This document shows, in pieces, positions 18,552 to 26,900 of a DNA stretch of 31,522 bases. Numbering within the stretch: the first letter of the stretch is position 1; each line of letters opens with the position of its first letter. The notes under the pieces were generated by a model, which did not search any database, was not told the origin of the DNA, and saw nothing but the letters and a program-made list of their open reading frames with translations. Position numbers and translations under genes: made by a program. The stretch is from a virus: the IMG/VR virus record IMGVR_UViG_3300009285_003480, positions 1 through 31,522 of that record; one strand, given 5' to 3'.

Positions 18552-18659
18552 ATGCCTCAGGATACGGGAACCAAGCGTTGTTACCGTTGTCGCCAGACGT
18601 TGCCCGCTAGCGTTGTCATTACAAGGTGCAAAATAGTCCCATGTTCGCATTCGTGTTAG
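18552..18659 (+). CDS. Leaderless 35-aa Cys-rich peptide
   Basis: The short frame MPQDTGTKRCYRCRQTLPAS then VVITRCKIVPCSHSC starts exactly where the 18517-18545 promoter should begin transcription. CxxC at 10-13 plus Cys at 26, 31 and 35 suggest metal binding. 'C-x-x-C-(x)-x-x-L-P-x-S' is the usual start of the zinc ribbon in phage HNH/endonuclease VII-like proteins, so this may be a truncated relative. The match of promoter and start codon is the main evidence. Confidence 0.5.
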   Translation: MPQDTGTKRCYRCRQTLPASVVITRCKIVPCSHSC

Positions 18660-18776
18660 CGACGTCGCCGATTTGGTACTCGTTCGTCTTCGCCGTCCTC
18701 GTGTTAGCGGGTGGGCGGCGTGGGTAGCGGGAATTTCTCGTCCGCGATGTGGGCGAAAATCGCACAGGAGCGTCGA

Positions 18777-19094
18777 ATGACCGTTGTAGCGGAAGAAAAG
18801 CGTGGTCGTGGGCGTCCGTTGAAGGAGATTCGGGTTGAGGTGCATGTAGACTGGATGCAGATTGCGATGGCGCGTGAGCAGGCGTTGGGGGAGGCAGAGC
18901 AGAAGATGCGCCATTTCGCAGATCGGTTGGCGAAGAAGACCCATGCCCTCGGGGTTGCGTCGCGTGCGGTGGAGCAATTTGATGCGGCGTTGGCGAATGT
19001 AGGTCGCTGGAAGGATGGGGACAGAGAGTTGGCGAAGTTGAGGGCGTATTTGCAGCAGGCGAAGGTTGACATTGACCAGGCGGCGCGGTTATGA
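18777..19094 (+). CDS. Helical basic protein (105 aa), possible small terminase or DNA-binding protein
   Basis: I choose ATG 18777 because AGGAG is 6 nt upstream; GTG 18711 or ATG 18747 would lengthen it. The N-terminus (MTVVAEEKRGRGRPLKEIRV) carries a GRGRP AT-hook-like element, then helix-rich sequence (MQIAMAREQALGEAEQKMRH, FDAALANVGRWKDGDRELAK). DNA binding is plausible. It overlaps the next gene by ATGA. Either this or the protein at 17754 could be the small terminase. Confidence 0.5.
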   Translation: MTVVAEEKRGRGRPLKEIRVEVHVDWMQIAMAREQALGEAEQKMRHFADRLAKKTHALGVASRAVEQFDAALANVGRWKDGDRELAKLRAYLQQAKVDIDQAARL

Positions 19095-19333
19095 ACGTGG
19101 ACGAGGGTAAGGGTCCCGATCTTCTTGGGCAGTTGCTAGCGTCGGGGATAGCGATTGCGTTGTATCCGCGTGAGTTCGGTGTGCGTGTGCGCATTGGGCC
19201 GCTACTTATGTCGGCGGTTTGCGAGATCGAGAAGTGGCGGCGTTGGGAAGTAGAGCGGTATCGTTGGCATGACGACTGGGTGTTTGCTGTGTACGCTGGT
19301 CCATTGAGTCTGGAAGTTGACTGGCTCATCTAG
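19091..19333 (+). CDS. Hypothetical 80-aa protein
   Basis: ATG 19091 overlaps the previous stop as ATGA. The protein begins MNVDEGKGPDLLGQLLASGI and is then beta-rich and aromatic (REFGVRVRIGPLLMSAVCEI, RWHDDWVFAVYAGPLSLEVD). No family recognised. It is followed 9 nt later by the truncated tail-type gene. Confidence 0.5.
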   Translation: MNVDEGKGPDLLGQLLASGIAIALYPREFGVRVRIGPLLMSAVCEIEKWRRWEVERYRWHDDWVFAVYAGPLSLEVDWLI

Positions 19334-19342
19334 GAGTAAATC

Positions 19343-19630
19343 ATGGCAGGCTCAAAGTCTGACTTTCTGGAGAACGAATTGCTCGACCATGTTCTGGGCA
19401 ATGCGGCCTATGCGGCTCCGGCCACGGTGTACTTTGGATTGTACAGTGTAGGGCCTTCAGATGTCGGCGGCGGAACGGAGTTGACTGGCAGTGGTTACGC
19501 TCGAATTGCGGTCACGAATAACGCAACGAACTTCCCCGCCGCGTCGGGTGGAGCCAAGAGCAACGGGACCGGGACGAAGCCCGTCGCATTGCCGAGATGC
19601 AAGCGCGCATGGCTCGCCTGCGCGAACTGA
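19343..19630 (+). CDS. Truncated phage tail/structural protein (first ~76 residues authentic)
   Basis: ATG 19343 follows AGGAGTAAATC. MAGSKSDFLENELLDHVLGN then PATVYFGLYSVGPSDVGGGT and GYARIAVTNNATNFPAASGG is a well-known phage virion-protein start ('DFLEN.LLDHV.. ..PATVY..LYT..P.D.GGGTE'). Relatives continue after 'SNGT' with a Phe/Pro-rich beta domain. Here the sequence switches at about 19570 to unrelated residues (GTKPVALPRCKRAWLACAN), while another frame becomes coding. It is probably a broken gene fused to the 3' end of a coiled-coil gene. Its place before the large terminase is also unusual for this family. Confidence 0.65.
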   Translation: MAGSKSDFLENELLDHVLGNAAYAAPATVYFGLYSVGPSDVGGGTELTGSGYARIAVTNNATNFPAASGGAKSNGTGTKPVALPRCKRAWLACAN

Positions 19631-19731
19631 AGGCCGAAAAGGAGAGTCAACGGAAAGCCATGGAAGCACAGCGCCTCAAGAACCTCAAGAAAGCGCGCCG
19701 CGCACTGGAGAAGAAACGTGCCACTCGGTAA
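19597..19731 (+). CDS. Coiled-coil fragment (44 aa), likely 3' remnant of a longer gene
   Basis: In a different frame from the truncated tail gene, DRDEARRIAEMQARMARLRE then LKAEKESQRKAMEAQRLKNL and KKARRALEKKRATR is read to TAA 19729-19731. It is a charged coiled coil. The only in-frame ATG is 19597, in the middle of the helix and without a ribosome-binding site. I read it as the C-terminus of a gene whose start was lost at the ~19570 junction; it may still be translated. Confidence 0.45.
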   Translation: MQARMARLRELKAEKESQRKAMEAQRLKNLKKARRALEKKRATR

Positions 19732-19906
19732 GAACGTTCGCTACAGGGTAAAGAAGACCAAGAAGGGCAAGAAGGTGCGGCTGGCGTTCAAGAACGGCCA
19801 GGTCATCGAGGCCAAGAACGTGACGACGGGCGCAACGCACACGGCGGCGGAGTTCAAGCGTGACCGCAATCGCAAACGCAAGGGAAAAACGAAAGGGAGG
19901 AAATGA
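19718..19906 (+). CDS. Small basic protein (62 aa), GTG start
   Basis: GTG 19718 has GGAG 7 nt upstream and overlaps the coiled-coil frame by 14 nt. The sequence MPLGKNVRYRVKKTKKGKKV then RLAFKNGQVIEAKNVTTGAT and a Lys/Arg-rich tail is strongly basic with one beta-like core. This suggests DNA or RNA binding, or a head-associated basic protein. It ends 3 nt before the terminase start, so the two are likely translated together. Family not named. Confidence 0.55.
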   Translation: MPLGKNVRYRVKKTKKGKKVRLAFKNGQVIEAKNVTTGATHTAAEFKRDRNRKRKGKTKGRK

Positions 19907-19909
19907 TCC

Positions 19910-21391
19910 GTGGTAGAGAAGACTGTCAATACCGAGGAGCTAGCACAAGTCGCGCGTTCGGATACTCCGCTTGGGTTTCGTATCTTCTATGTTCTGGTCC
20001 ACAACAAGCCGATGCCGCGTCATGCCGAGGCGTGGGTGGAGCAGATAAACCGGGCGCTGAGCGTCCTTATCGAGGCGTTCCGTGGTTCCACGAAAACGAC
20101 GGTTGTCAACACGTATCTGGCTTATCGCATTGGCCTGGAGCCGCACAAAGCCAATCTACTCATCCAGGTTGGAGACCAGATCGCCCAGGATAACGCCGCG
20201 TTGATCGCAGACATCATCGAGAACAATTCCGGCTTCAAGTTGTGCTTCCCCAATGTTATACCGGACAAGGAGCGTGGTTGGGGCGCCATGGGCTACGAGG
20301 TCAAGCGGACCGACATCGAGTATGCCGACTGGCGGCGCATGAACTCGGATCGCAAAGACCCGACGCTGATCGGACTGGGCTACACCAGTGGCGCCATCAT
20401 CGGCAAGCACCCCGACGGCGTGCTCGTGATGGACGACGTGGACAACGAAGAGAACACGTCCTCGCCGCGCGAGCGGGCCAGGACCGATAAGATCCTGACC
20501 GGCACGATCTTTGAGACCATTGTACCTGGGAAGACCAAGACCGTCGTCATTGGAACTCCCTGGACGATGAATGATACGATTTCCTACATCAAGGCCACGG
20601 GCCTCTTCGACTGCACTAGGACGCCGGTGTACGCTGCCCCCGGCGTGCCGACGTGGCCCGACAAGTTCCCCGAAGAGGAGATCGAGCGCCATCGCAAGCT
20701 GGCGGGCGCCGTCGAGTTCGCTCGCATGTTCCTGCTCGATCTGGAGGCTGCGCGCGGCATCCATCTCAAGCACGAGTGGCTGCACTACTACCCGGCGGAC
20801 AAGATCGACCCGTCGTGGCCGATTGTCATGGGCGTGGACTACGCCTCGACCATCGACAAGCTAAGGGACAGCAAGCGTGACTACTTCGCCCTGTCCGTAT
20901 GCCGCATCTTGCCTGGCGGCGGCGCAGTTCTCGTAGACGGCTTCCGTGGACATCTTTCCCAGGGTGAGGCTGAGACCAAGGTGCAGGCCATTGCCGCCGC
21001 CTATCCGACTCTCTACTTGATCGGCGTCGAGGCTATCGGCAAGGGTGAGGAATTCTACTCCCTTCTCCTGCGCAACACAAAACTGCCCATCCTGGCCTGT
21101 CACACGGGCCGCAAGAGCAAGGGCGAGCGCTTCGAGAAGCAGATGGCGCCGTTGTTCGAGTACAACCGTGCTTGGATTTCGGATGCTGCCAACGAGTTCA
21201 TCAAGCACTTCATCTCCGAGTGGACACTATGGCCTCTCGGGGAACATGATGATACACTGGACGCAGTTTACTACGCGCTCGCGGTGTCCCAGGATTCGCT
21301 TGCGCCGCCGCGCAAACGCAGCACGTTGCCGCAGCCATGGTACGAAGAGCGGACGCATAGCAATCCGTACGCCGCGTTGGGGAGAAAATAA
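19910..21391 (+). CDS. terL: Terminase large subunit (493 aa), GTG start
   Basis: The motor that pumps DNA into the head and cuts it. GTG 19910 has GGGAGG 9 nt upstream. The ATPase part shows a deviant Walker A (RGSTKTT, 58-64, in place of the usual GxGKS/T), Walker B VLVMDDVDNEE (D175, D176) and the coupling motif IGTPWTMND (214-222). The nuclease part has GVDYAS (D310), GVEAIGKGEEF (E374) and HDDTLDAVYYAL (D447/D448/D451). The length is normal. Its TAA overlaps the portal ATG (TAATG). Confidence 0.92.
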   Translation: MVEKTVNTEELAQVARSDTPLGFRIFYVLVHNKPMPRHAEAWVEQINRALSVLIEAFRGSTKTTVVNTYLAYRIGLEPHKANLLIQVGDQIAQDNAALIADIIENNSGFKLCFPNVIPDKERGWGAMGYEVKRTDIEYADWRRMNSDRKDPTLIGLGYTSGAIIGKHPDGVLVMDDVDNEENTSSPRERARTDKILTGTIFETIVPGKTKTVVIGTPWTMNDTISYIKATGLFDCTRTPVYAAPGVPTWPDKFPEEEIERHRKLAGAVEFARMFLLDLEAARGIHLKHEWLHYYPADKIDPSWPIVMGVDYASTIDKLRDSKRDYFALSVCRILPGGGAVLVDGFRGHLSQGEAETKVQAIAAAYPTLYLIGVEAIGKGEEFYSLLLRNTKLPILACHTGRKSKGERFEKQMAPLFEYNRAWISDAANEFIKHFISEWTLWPLGEHDDTLDAVYYALAVSQDSLAPPRKRSTLPQPWYEERTHSNPYAALGRK

Positions 21392-23205
21392 TGCCCACTT
21401 TCGCCAAAGTCAAGAAGATCGCCCAGAACATGATCGATGCGGATGTCAACCGGGACCGCCTCTTCGCCAAGTGCGACGAGATGTTCAAATCTCAGTGGTC
21501 CTTGCCCTACCCACTCAGCGGCATCGACTACATCCACAAGGTTGTATCCACCGATCCGCACGACGTGATCCGGGCCGGCACGCGTGTGCTGGCGACGCTC
21601 GATCCGGGCGTCAAGCTCCAGCCGTTGACCGAGGACGACCAGGGGAAGGCGCAGGCCAACCGCATCGAGCGCGCCTTGAAGTGGCATTTGTACAACGCTT
21701 CCCGTCGGCGCAGGGCGTCCATCATCCGCGATGTCGTCATGAGTTCACTGCGCTACGACGAGATCTGCGCCCGCGTCATGTTCCTGCCGCACCAAAAGAA
21801 GCAGGGTTCGCTGTCCGCGGCCCGTGCCCGCATCGCCGAGCGCTTCGGGCCGTATGCGGTCATCATGTACAACCCGCGCCACGTGCATACCCGCTATTCG
21901 GACCTCATGCCCGAGGCCGTGCTTTACAACTCCGTTGTGCCCATCGACGAGGTGATCGATTCGTGGGGCGACCTCGCCAAAGAGGTGAAGGCCAAGAGAG
22001 ACGAGGACGACGCCCGCTACGTCACGGTGTACGACTACACCGACCTTGAAGAGCGCGCCGTGTGGTGCGTTGCGACCAGTGATCCGGTTGCAGCCCCTCC
22101 CGACGCCAAGGACGTGATCCAACTCATCGAGTCGCAACCGCACGAGATGTCCTTCATGCCTTGGGTATGCAGAATTGGCGGCACGACGCTTGAAAGCGAT
22201 CCGGAGCATCAACGTATCCCACTTCTGTATTCCGTGAAGCAGTCCGGGCAATGGGATACCCTCAATTCTCTTCTGACCTTGCTATTCTCCGAGGGCATCG
22301 CCTATGCGTCGGCGCCCCGCCTGCACATTCAGGGACCCGGCGCCGAGGACGCGGAAGTCGATTACGGCGACGTAAACAAGCCGCTCCGTACCGGCCCAAA
22401 CACGAATGTCGCCCCGTTGCAGCCGCCCGCGCTGGATCAGGGCATCGCCAGCCTTTCAGAACAGATCAGGGCCGCGCTCTCGAAGAGTACCGTGGCGTCG
22501 ATCCTGCAAGGCGGCGAGATCCCCGCCCAGACCGCCTATGCTACGCTGAACCTGGCGACGCTGACCGCCCTGGGCACACTCAAGCCGTACAAGGAGCTGG
22601 CAGAACTGGCCGTCGGTGACATCCTCACCCAGATGCTTTTGTGGGTTGAGTTCTCGGGCGAGACCGTCAAGGCCTACGACACCGACTCGCGCGGCTTCGG
22701 CAAGATGTACGACATCTCCCCCGACGACATTGACCCCAAGAACCTGTACATCTCGGTCGAACTCAAGCCGGATATGCCGACAGATCGCCAGCAGCGCATC
22801 AACGCCGCCGCAATCGCCGTGGACAAACTCAACTACCCCGTTGAGGAAGCGCTTCAGGACATCGGCCTGACCGATCCCCAGAGCGCTATCCGTACGCGCA
22901 TGATCGAGCGTCTGCAAGAATACTTTCTACAGAAGTACATCAAGCAAGATGACTTGCAGATGCAGATGGCCGTGCAACAGCAGGCGCAGCAGCAAGCGCA
23001 AGCTGCGCAACAGCAACAGGCGCAGCAGCAGGCACAACAGCAGCAACCCATGCCTGGCGCGCCGCCCGGAGTGGAAGGAGTTGGCGGGCAGGGCTTCAAC
23101 CCCGCCATGGGTGGCGCGCCGCCAGCCGAGATGTTCCCGCAGGCCACGCGTGAGGGGCAGACCGGACTCACCATGGAAGGCGAGCAGACTGCCGAGGTTG
23201 CGTGA
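21391..23205 (+). CDS. Portal protein (604 aa)
   Basis: Located directly after the terminase with 1-nt overlap. The N-terminus (MPTFAKVKKIAQNMIDADVN) and central region (DPHDVIRAGTRVLATLDPGV, SVKQSGQWDTLNSLLTLLFS) plus the helical stem-like part near 340-430 (LDQGIASLSEQIRAALSKST, TAYATLNLATLTALGTLKPY) fit portal proteins, which form the dodecameric ring at the head vertex for DNA passage. The C-terminus from ~520 is a Gln/Ala run (QQQAQQQAQAAQQQQAQQQA) and a Pro/Gly tail. The Gln-rich tail is unusual in length. Identification rests on position plus overall pattern. Confidence 0.82.
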   Translation: MPTFAKVKKIAQNMIDADVNRDRLFAKCDEMFKSQWSLPYPLSGIDYIHKVVSTDPHDVIRAGTRVLATLDPGVKLQPLTEDDQGKAQANRIERALKWHLYNASRRRRASIIRDVVMSSLRYDEICARVMFLPHQKKQGSLSAARARIAERFGPYAVIMYNPRHVHTRYSDLMPEAVLYNSVVPIDEVIDSWGDLAKEVKAKRDEDDARYVTVYDYTDLEERAVWCVATSDPVAAPPDAKDVIQLIESQPHEMSFMPWVCRIGGTTLESDPEHQRIPLLYSVKQSGQWDTLNSLLTLLFSEGIAYASAPRLHIQGPGAEDAEVDYGDVNKPLRTGPNTNVAPLQPPALDQGIASLSEQIRAALSKSTVASILQGGEIPAQTAYATLNLATLTALGTLKPYKELAELAVGDILTQMLLWVEFSGETVKAYDTDSRGFGKMYDISPDDIDPKNLYISVELKPDMPTDRQQRINAAAIAVDKLNYPVEEALQDIGLTDPQSAIRTRMIERLQEYFLQKYIKQDDLQMQMAVQQQAQQQAQAAQQQQAQQQAQQQQPMPGAPPGVEGVGGQGFNPAMGGAPPAEMFPQATREGQTGLTMEGEQTAEVA

Positions 23206-23378
23206 TGTTGACCGAGCGCGAGATGGACATCATGATCGTCGAAGCCGAACTGGACATGATCGAGTTACTGGACATGTTCGAAAAGAACTACTTTGGAGAG
23301 AGACGCAATGCCAGGAGCGGGACAGAAGCCCAGGCCGAAACCGAAACCGCAGCAACCGCCGACGCCACGAATTACTAG
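23205..23378 (+). CDS. Short acidic 57-aa protein overlapping the next gene
   Basis: ATG 23205 shares a base with the portal stop (TGATG). The peptide MLTEREMDIMIVEAELDMIE then LLDMFEKNYFGERRNARSGT is an acidic, Met/Leu-rich helix; its second half (EAQAETETAATADATNY) is encoded by DNA shared in another frame with the 23308 gene. The coupled start and the strong amphipathic helix make it plausible. Function unknown. Confidence 0.45.
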   Translation: MLTEREMDIMIVEAELDMIELLDMFEKNYFGERRNARSGTEAQAETETAATADATNY

Positions 23379-23952
23379 GCCGCCCACACCGCAGATTCCC
23401 CTCGTGAATCTTACCGGCGGTGGCGCGACTGCCGTTCCCGGCGCCGCGTCCGCGCGGATTGGTGTCCAGCCCGGATCCGCGGCGGCCTCCATTGGTGCGC
23501 AGGCGGCGCCCAGGCAACTGCGAGTAAATCCTCTAGGCGGGGGGGTAGATTATGGTGTACCTATTACGGCAGGAGCGACCATTGGTTTACAGCAAGTACC
23601 GAAGGTTGGCGGCGTAAAACAGCCCGGAGGACCACTATCCGCAACGGGAGTTGTCACGCGTGGACCGGTACGATCAAGGCCGCTTGGGGGCGGCGTGGAT
23701 TACATTGGGAATGTCGTCCCCCCCAGAAGGACAGAGCCTTTCCAATATGAACCAGGGGCAGGACGCCCAGGTAGCCCGTGGATCTCCCCGCCGCCCGAAG
23801 AGGGTGCCGAGGACATAACCATAACCGTGACCGGCGATGGAGGTTCTGGGGGCGGATACTACCAGGACGACTACGTGCCCCAGAACACCGGCGGCGTTAC
23901 CCGCGGCGCGGGCTTCGGCGGCGCGTATGGCCTCGTGAACTGGAGATTCTAA
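23308..23952 (+). CDS. Pro/Gly-rich low-complexity virion-type protein (214 aa)
   Basis: I choose ATG 23308 behind GGAGAGAG rather than the upstream TTG 23293. The protein starts MPGAGQKPRPKPKPQQPPTP and stays rich in Pro, Gly, Val and Arg (NLTGGGATAVPGAASARIGV, RVNPLGGGVDYGVPITAGAT, GPVRSRPLGGGVDYIGNVVP). The phrase PLGGGVDY occurs twice, about 50 residues apart, pointing to an internal repeat. The C-terminus (ITVTGDGGSGGGYYQDDYVP) is Gly-rich. It is likely disordered. Its TAA overlaps the giant gene's ATG. Confidence 0.65.
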   Translation: MPGAGQKPRPKPKPQQPPTPRITRPPTPQIPLVNLTGGGATAVPGAASARIGVQPGSAAASIGAQAAPRQLRVNPLGGGVDYGVPITAGATIGLQQVPKVGGVKQPGGPLSATGVVTRGPVRSRPLGGGVDYIGNVVPPRRTEPFQYEPGAGRPGSPWISPPPEEGAEDITITVTGDGGSGGGYYQDDYVPQNTGGVTRGAGFGGAYGLVNWRF

Positions 23953-26900
23953 TGCCACCTGCGCCGCCAAGAAAGAGACCGCAACCACAACAGCCGACGC
24001 CTGTCGCTGCACCTCCGCAACCCGGAAGCAGACCGCTTGTGTCCCGCGGGGTTGCACAACCCCGACGTGGACCCGAACCGGCCCTTGCGGCGCTCACTCC
24101 CCGCGGCATTGTTCGCATGGAACCGCCGCCGCAAGGGGCGGGCTTTGGCGGATATCAGCAACACGATCCCAATAACCCCCTTTCTATTCCGGGCTACGAG
24201 AAACTGACGCGCAGCGAGCGCAACCTTATGAATGCGCTTCAGGGCGTCGCTGAGAACCCGGTCGGTTCGTGGATCTTGGATAAACTCGGCACGGGCTGGG
24301 TGGGGAAGGCGCTTGGCGTTCTGGATGTAGGCGCCGAGAACCTTGAACGTTTCGCGGGATTTGGCGCCCAGGCGCTCTCCGCATTCGCCAATCCCGCAGA
24401 GCGGGACTTCTACGAGAACCTCGGCGCTGCTTGGTACGCCGGCGGTCTTTCCGCCGACATGATGAACCTGCCGCAATGGACGGAAGAGGGTGTTGAACCC
24501 GCATCTCCTGAAGTCGAGGCTCTTCTGCGACAGGCTAACGTTCCCGGACAAGAGGTTCTAGGACCCGTTGGAACACGGAAGCGCCTTGTAGTTCCCCAAG
24601 ACCTACCGGGCGTTGCGGGGCTTGTCGGCGCGCGCCAGCGGATCACACAACTCGTCGCCGGCGGCATGACTTATCACGATGCCCTCATCCAAACCCGCGA
24701 GGAGTACTACCAGGATATTGGTGCACTTGCCTTTCGGGCACAGCTCTACGATGCTTTCGTCCACATCGCCGGCGACCCGCTGAATTACATCCTTCCCCGA
24801 CTCAAGCCCTTCGAGAGAATTCGCCTCGCGCGCGAGTATCTTGCCTTCAATCGGGCCGTGCCGGAAGCGGCCGAACTCGCCGCCCGCGGCCTGGACGAAG
24901 CACAGACCGCACTGAAATTGACCGAAGAAGCCGGCGATGCAGCCAAGATCGCCGAGGCGACCGCCGAGGTGGCGCGCTTCGAGGGCGCGGTGGAAACGGC
25001 GCAAGTGACGAAGCAACTTGGTCCATGGGAAGAACGCTTCCTGCGCGTCACGGGGGGCATTCCGGGCGTCGAAACGAAACTCCCCAAGGCCCTTGATATC
25101 CTTGCGACTCCATTCAAGCTGACGCCGCGCGCCAGGGCGTCAGAGTTCGTCGTCCAGATATTGAACAACGTTAGCTCATATGTTCTAGCCAAGTCGCAAG
25201 ACCCAATCGAGATCATCAGGGCGATCACGCGCTCCACGGATGGTGCGATGGGACGCGAGTTCGGCCACATGGTTGTGACCTACGAGGGACGCCAGGTGAT
25301 GGGCGTCCTGAAGGCCTTCAAGGCGTACGGCGACGATCTGCTGATTGCCTACCAGAAGACGGCCTCCTTCGAGCAGCCCATGCTGACCCTCGCTGCCCAA
25401 CTCCTGGGCGAGACACCGGCGAGTCTCATGCAGCGTATCAAAGTCGGCGAGGCGCTGGCCATCACGAACCAGATTGCGGATAAGCTTCAGCAATTCCCCG
25501 ATGCCCAGAAACTCCTTGCGCCCCTCTTGGCGCAAGGCGGATATCAGGCATTGGGACCGGAAGTCATCCAGCGCCTGGGTTCTGTCTTTGGCGATACGGT
25601 CCTGTACTCGCCCGAGGGCTTCCGTGCTGAACTCCTGAACAAGTTGGTGGACGTTGCGGCGCAGCAAGCCATCATCGCCTACGGTGTGTCGGCGAAGGGA
25701 CCACTGCTTCAGTTCACGGATGCGATCAAGGCCGCCGAAACGCTGGCCTTTCTCAAGACCAACCCTTCCTATCCGATCCGCAACGCATTCAACAACTTCG
25801 CCACGATGATCGCCCGCGGTTCTTTCGGGATGTCGCCCGCTGATGAGTTGGCGAAGGTCTGGACGCGCATCGGTATTGAACCGGCCCGGTTACGCTCCGG
25901 CGTAGGCATGGCGGGCGAACTCGGCGCTGAACTTACACAAGACGCCCTCTCTCGCGGGATGCGCTTGTTGGCAGACGCCGAAAAAGGCAAAGTCCCGTGG
26001 CTACAAAACATCACGGAGTGGATAGGCGGCCAGAAGGGCTTTGGCATGGGCCAGGCTGCCCAGCACATGGAGCAGAGCGCCTCCTTCCGGTCATTCACCA
26101 CGGGCTACCTGCGCGGTAACCGCCACTTCTGGGTTGATACCGTCAAGGACCAGATCAGGGCATGGGACCCACGTCTCCTGGAGTCTCTTGGGCCTGACGA
26201 GACCGCCGCTATCATCGGCAAGGTGCAGGATGCACTCTCCGACAAGGAACTGGACGCGATCTTCTTCTCGGACAACCTCAATATCAACTGGGGTCAGGCC
26301 GTAGCCCAAGCCGAAGACAGGTTGGGCGGGGCCAAGATATGGCACGTGATCGACGATGAGTTCGAGCAGGTGGCTCGCGCTGAACTGCTAGAGGCTGCCG
26401 CCCGTGGTCCGGATGCGCTTCTGACGGCGAAAGAAAGCCTCGTGGGACGCATGAATCAGGTCCTCGACGAGCGTCTGGACGCCGCCGTGCAGAACATGAT
26501 CGACGAGGCGCAGGCGCTTACCGAGACAGAGAAGATCGGGGCTTACCCCAAGATCTGGACCGCCATCACAGACGAATTCTGGGGCGGCATGCAGAAGACG
26601 ATCTCCGAGAACGCCGAGATGGCGGAGCTCGCCCGCAGGGCGACTGACCCCCAAGCGGCCTCGGTGATCTGGCAACAACTACGGGCGCAGTCTGGTTCGT
26701 TCTGGGAAAGGACATGGACACGCGTCGAGGCGCGTCTGGAAGGCTTCTCGCGCGGAGCCAAGGCCATCAACCTGCCCAACTCCGACGCCCTTACGGGCAC
26801 GTTCCGCGAGTGGCGTCGTGGCTGGAAGGACTACTTCAACTTCAAGTCTAAGGCGTGGGACAACTACTGGGAAGCACTCATCGCGGGCGAGACCCCGCGC

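Noticed and set aside
23778-23951. 58-codon upstream extension of the giant gene
   Set aside because: It overlaps the Pro/Gly-rich gene in full; the ATG at 23952 sits at the usual TAATG junction.
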